From Lentzea flava (GTDB taxonomy: Bacteria; Actinomycetota; Actinomycetes; Mycobacteriales; Pseudonocardiaceae), in contig NZ_BMRE01000023.1 of assembly GCF_014648475.1 (NCBI RefSeq), positions 1 to 64,000 on the forward strand: 64,000 nt of DNA, written 5' to 3'. The position numbers and the translations under genes were made by a program. Every line of letters starts with the position of its first letter. Position 1 is the stretch's first letter. Below the pieces are notes generated by a model that saw only the letters and a list, made by a program, of their open reading frames with translations, did no database searches and was not told the origin of the DNA. Below are positions 61,946 to 64,000 of this stretch, piece by piece.

Positions 61946-62749
61946 ATGGCCGAGCCTTTTTCGTGGGTGCCCGCTGGAATCAACACGGACGTGCCCAGCG
62001 CGGCACGCGTCTACGACTTCCTGCTGGGAGGTGGCCACAACTTCGCGTCGGACCGCATGGTCGGCGAGAAGGTGCTGCAGGTCCTGCGCGACGGCCGCGC
62101 CATCGCCGCCTCGAACCGCTCGTTCATGCGCCGCGCGGTCCTGCTGATGATGGAGCAGGGCATCGACCAGTTCCTCGACCTCGGCTCGGGCATCCCGACG
62201 GTCGGCAACGTCCACGAGATCGTGCAGCAGGAGAACCCGGACGCGCACGTGGTCTACGTCGACTACGACGAGGTCGCGGTCTCCCACAGCCAGCTCCTGC
62301 TGGAGGGCAACGCGAACGCGGGCGTCGTGCAGGCCGACATGTGCCGGCCCCAGGACGTCCTCGCGCACCCCGTGGTGAAGGACCTGATCGACTTCTCCAG
62401 GCCCGTCGGCCTGCTCATGGTCGCGGTGCTGCACTTCGTCTCGGACGAGAAGGGCCCGGCCGAGGTCGTGGCGCGCTACCGCGACGCCATGCCGTCCGGC
62501 AGCCTGATCGCGCTCTCGCACCTCACGGCCGACTTCAAGCCGCAGGAGATGGGCGCGGTCGTCGAGGCCATGAAGCACAGCCGCGACCCGATGTACTTCC
62601 GTTCGCTGGCGGAGTTCGAGCCCATGTTCGAGGGCATGGAGGTCCTCCAGCCGGGCGTCGTCCCGGCGCCGAAGTGGCACCCGGAACTCGGCCCGGCCGG
62701 AGAGGGTGGCCCGGAGGACGTCTACGTGGGCGTCGCCCGCAAGCCCTAG
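61946..62749 (+). CDS. SAM-dependent methyltransferase, DUF574 type
   Basis: 267 residues from ATG 61946, with the DUF574 signature start INTDVPSAARVYDFLLGGGH then NFASDRM, the SAM loop QFLDLGSGIPTVGNVHEI (GxGxP), DYDEVAV and the late block DLIDFSRPVGLLMVAVLHFV. Actinomycete DUF574 proteins are cytosolic small-molecule or protein methyltransferases of unknown substrate. Its TAG overlaps the stop of the next, convergent gene in a shared CTAG (62746-62749). Confidence 0.9.
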   Translation: MAEPFSWVPAGINTDVPSAARVYDFLLGGGHNFASDRMVGEKVLQVLRDGRAIAASNRSFMRRAVLLMMEQGIDQFLDLGSGIPTVGNVHEIVQQENPDAHVVYVDYDEVAVSHSQLLLEGNANAGVVQADMCRPQDVLAHPVVKDLIDFSRPVGLLMVAVLHFVSDEKGPAEVVARYRDAMPSGSLIALSHLTADFKPQEMGAVVEAMKHSRDPMYFRSLAEFEPMFEGMEVLQPGVVPAPKWHPELGPAGEGGPEDVYVGVARKP

Positions 62750-64000
62750 CGGAACCTCCAAGCCTGCGCGGCGGAACCGTTGCAGGTCCAGATGTTCAGG
62801 CGCGTACCCGGAGTCGTCGACGCACCGGGGTTGTCCAGGCACAGCCCCGACTGCGGGTTCTGCACCGAACCGTCGGACCGCACGCGCCACTGTTGCGCGC
62901 CGGTGCCGTTGCACTCCCAGAGCTGGACGATCGTGCCGTTGGTGGTGCCGCTGTTGTTGACGTCGAGGCACTTGCCGGAGATGGCGATGGTGCCGTCGGC
63001 GACGACGCGCCACTTCTGGGCGTAGGAGTTGTTGCACGTCCAGATCTGCACCGGGTTGCCGTTGGCGGTGCCGCCGGCGTTGTTGTCCAGGCAGAGCGTT
63101 GGTGCGGCGGACAGTTCGACGGAGCCCGCGCCGGACGGGTGGCGTTCGGCCGGGAGCACTGGTGTGTTCAGGTGGTAGAAGTCGACGGCCAGGTAGTTCG
63201 GGGTCTTGCGGGCCGCGGGCTCGCAGAAGCGCTGGGCCCGGTTGACGGCCTTCGAGTTGTCGGTGGCGACGGTGCCCTCCACCGGGACGTCGCGGAAGTG
63301 GTTCATCACGAAGAGCGGGCGGAAGTTCGGCTCCTCCGCCGTGAGGGGCTTGCTCCAGCGCGAGTAGCAGGACCAGTCGGACGTGCCGGTGCCAGAGCCC
63401 ATGGACCAGTAGTTCTCGACGGTCCAGTCGCGCTGGTAGAGGACGCCGGAGTTCTCCCGGCCGTCCGGGCTGTGGTCGGTGAAGATGAGCAAACGTTTGC
63501 CACTGGCCCTCAGCTGCGACAACCTCGGCCAGCCGTTCTCGCGCACGCCCTCGGCGCGGAACAGGACGTCGCTCAGGCCGTTCACGCGGGCCAGCTCCGA
63601 GCGCAGCACGTCGGCTGAGACGTAGTCCTCCAGGAAGACCGTCACGATCTCGGTCGGGCGGGACTTCAGGAAGTCGACGATGCGCTGGAGGTCGACGTTG
63701 AGCGCCACGGGCCTGCTGACGAACGTGCAGCTGTTGTGGCAGAGGATCGCGCCGTCCGCGGTCTGGTGGATGTCGAGCATGAAGCCGCGGACGCCGTCGT
63801 TCAGCTGCTGCACGATGCCGCGGGACTGGTTCGGGGCTATGTTGCCGAAGGTGAAGCCGCCGTCGACGCCGTTCGCGTAGGCGTTGTGGGCGGTCAGGAA
63901 CGTCACCTCGTCCAGGCGCGGGTCACCTGGGGGCTGGTACCGGACCGGGGTGACCGGGGTGAGGAACCACCTGTCGTCGCCCGTACCGACGCGGACCTGG
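62746..64000 (-). CDS. Secreted PI-PLC-like phosphodiesterase with ricin-type lectin domain (5' end outside)
   Basis: Partial: the frame is open to the window edge at 64000, so the N-terminus and signal peptide are missing. The phosphatidylinositol-specific PLC X-type catalytic domain shows its catalytic histidines in TFLTAHNAYANGVDGG and ADGAILCHNSC, then IVTVFLEDYVSADVL. The C-terminal ~130 residues form a ricin B-like beta-trefoil with QxW repeats (PTLCLDNNAGGTANGNPVQI, AQKWRVVADGTIAISGKCLD). Probably a secreted enzyme that cleaves inositol phospholipids or related diesters and binds glycans. The ATG at 63906 is internal to the domain and is not the true start. Confidence 0.87.
   Translation of the reverse strand, partial: QVRVGTGDDRWFLTPVTPVRYQPPGDPRLDEVTFLTAHNAYANGVDGGFTFGNIAPNQSRGIVQQLNDGVRGFMLDIHQTADGAILCHNSCTFVSRPVALNVDLQRIVDFLKSRPTEIVTVFLEDYVSADVLRSELARVNGLSDVLFRAEGVRENGWPRLSQLRASGKRLLIFTDHSPDGRENSGVLYQRDWTVENYWSMGSGTGTSDWSCYSRWSKPLTAEEPNFRPLFVMNHFRDVPVEGTVATDNSKAVNRAQRFCEPAARKTPNYLAVDFYHLNTPVLPAERHPSGAGSVELSAAPTLCLDNNAGGTANGNPVQIWTCNNSYAQKWRVVADGTIAISGKCLDVNNSGTTNGTIVQLWECNGTGAQQWRVRSDGSVQNPQSGLCLDNPGASTTPGTRLNIWTCNGSAAQAWRFR

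Overview
The window is very GC-rich, uses GTG and TTG starts freely, and carries AfsR/SARP-type regulators, XRE-DUF5753 and XRE-ImmA modules, DUF574 methyltransferase, WXG100-type secretion genes and NRPS remnants. This points to an actinomycete chromosome, most likely a Pseudonocardiales-type organism (Lentzea/Saccharothrix/Actinosynnema-like) or a Streptomyces relative. The genus is inference. No rRNA, tRNA, CRISPR array or complete insertion sequence was seen.

Layout. (1) 1-9.8 kb is a decay zone: a frameshifted zinc/quinone-type alcohol dehydrogenase, an intact flavin monooxygenase beside a broken chorismate-utilising enzyme, an intact secreted beta-lactamase-like hydrolase, an ISAs1-type transposase remnant abutting a broken NRPS epimerization-condensation fragment that carries a 74-bp inverted repeat, a frameshifted 2Fe-2S ferredoxin-like gene, and an intact nrdB behind an nrdA reduced to its last ~75 codons. 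The nrdA stub is joined head to head with an N-terminally cut HtpX-like peptidase. (2) 10.6-14.5 kb: a STAS protein, then a glycogen-debranching-type glucosidase overlapping a GT4 glycosyltransferase. (3) 14.6-23.2 kb: one tight minus-strand operon encoding a YbaB-like protein, a WXG-type protein, a 1477-aa multidomain toxin (ADP-ribosyltransferase-like, cysteine-peptidase-like and deaminase-like parts), a SUKH-like candidate immunity protein and a 743-aa SseB-like protein. (4) 23.3-31.8 kb: small secreted and hypothetical proteins, a secreted M6 metalloprotease, an MprAB-like two-component system, and a GT2-GtrA plus GT39 membrane glycosylation pair.

(5) 32-41.2 kb: a DUF2252 kinase-like protein, an XRE-DUF5753 regulator, a 52-aa secreted or membrane peptide, and two NB-ARC/TPR (STAND) proteins flanking a GT-B-like protein. 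(6) 41.3-49.7 kb: broken glycosyltransferase and TetR genes, a DsbA-like protein lacking the second active-site Cys, a GGDEF protein fused to a winged helix, an XRE-ImmA-membrane protein-FAD monooxygenase operon, a VOC protein and a WYL regulator behind a repeat-rich spacer. (7) 49.7-53.7 kb: a DUF4262 protein diverging from a small membrane ORF and a 1042-aa TPR-CHAT-TIR protein with a possible ubiquitin-like tail. This is the strongest candidate for an undescribed immune-type system here. (8) 53.7-64 kb: a 2075-aa surface protein with twelve SdrD-B-like repeats and an LAATG sorting signal, a divergent ECF sigma factor with a TPR partner, a DUF574 methyltransferase and a PI-PLC-ricin lectin protein that runs off the window end.

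Functionally the window mixes envelope and secretion genes (surface adhesin, sugar transfer, secreted protease and phospholipase), interbacterial-conflict genes (toxin operon) and probable cell-suicide or regulatory STAND, CHAT and TIR proteins. Several convergent gene pairs overlap at their stop codons.
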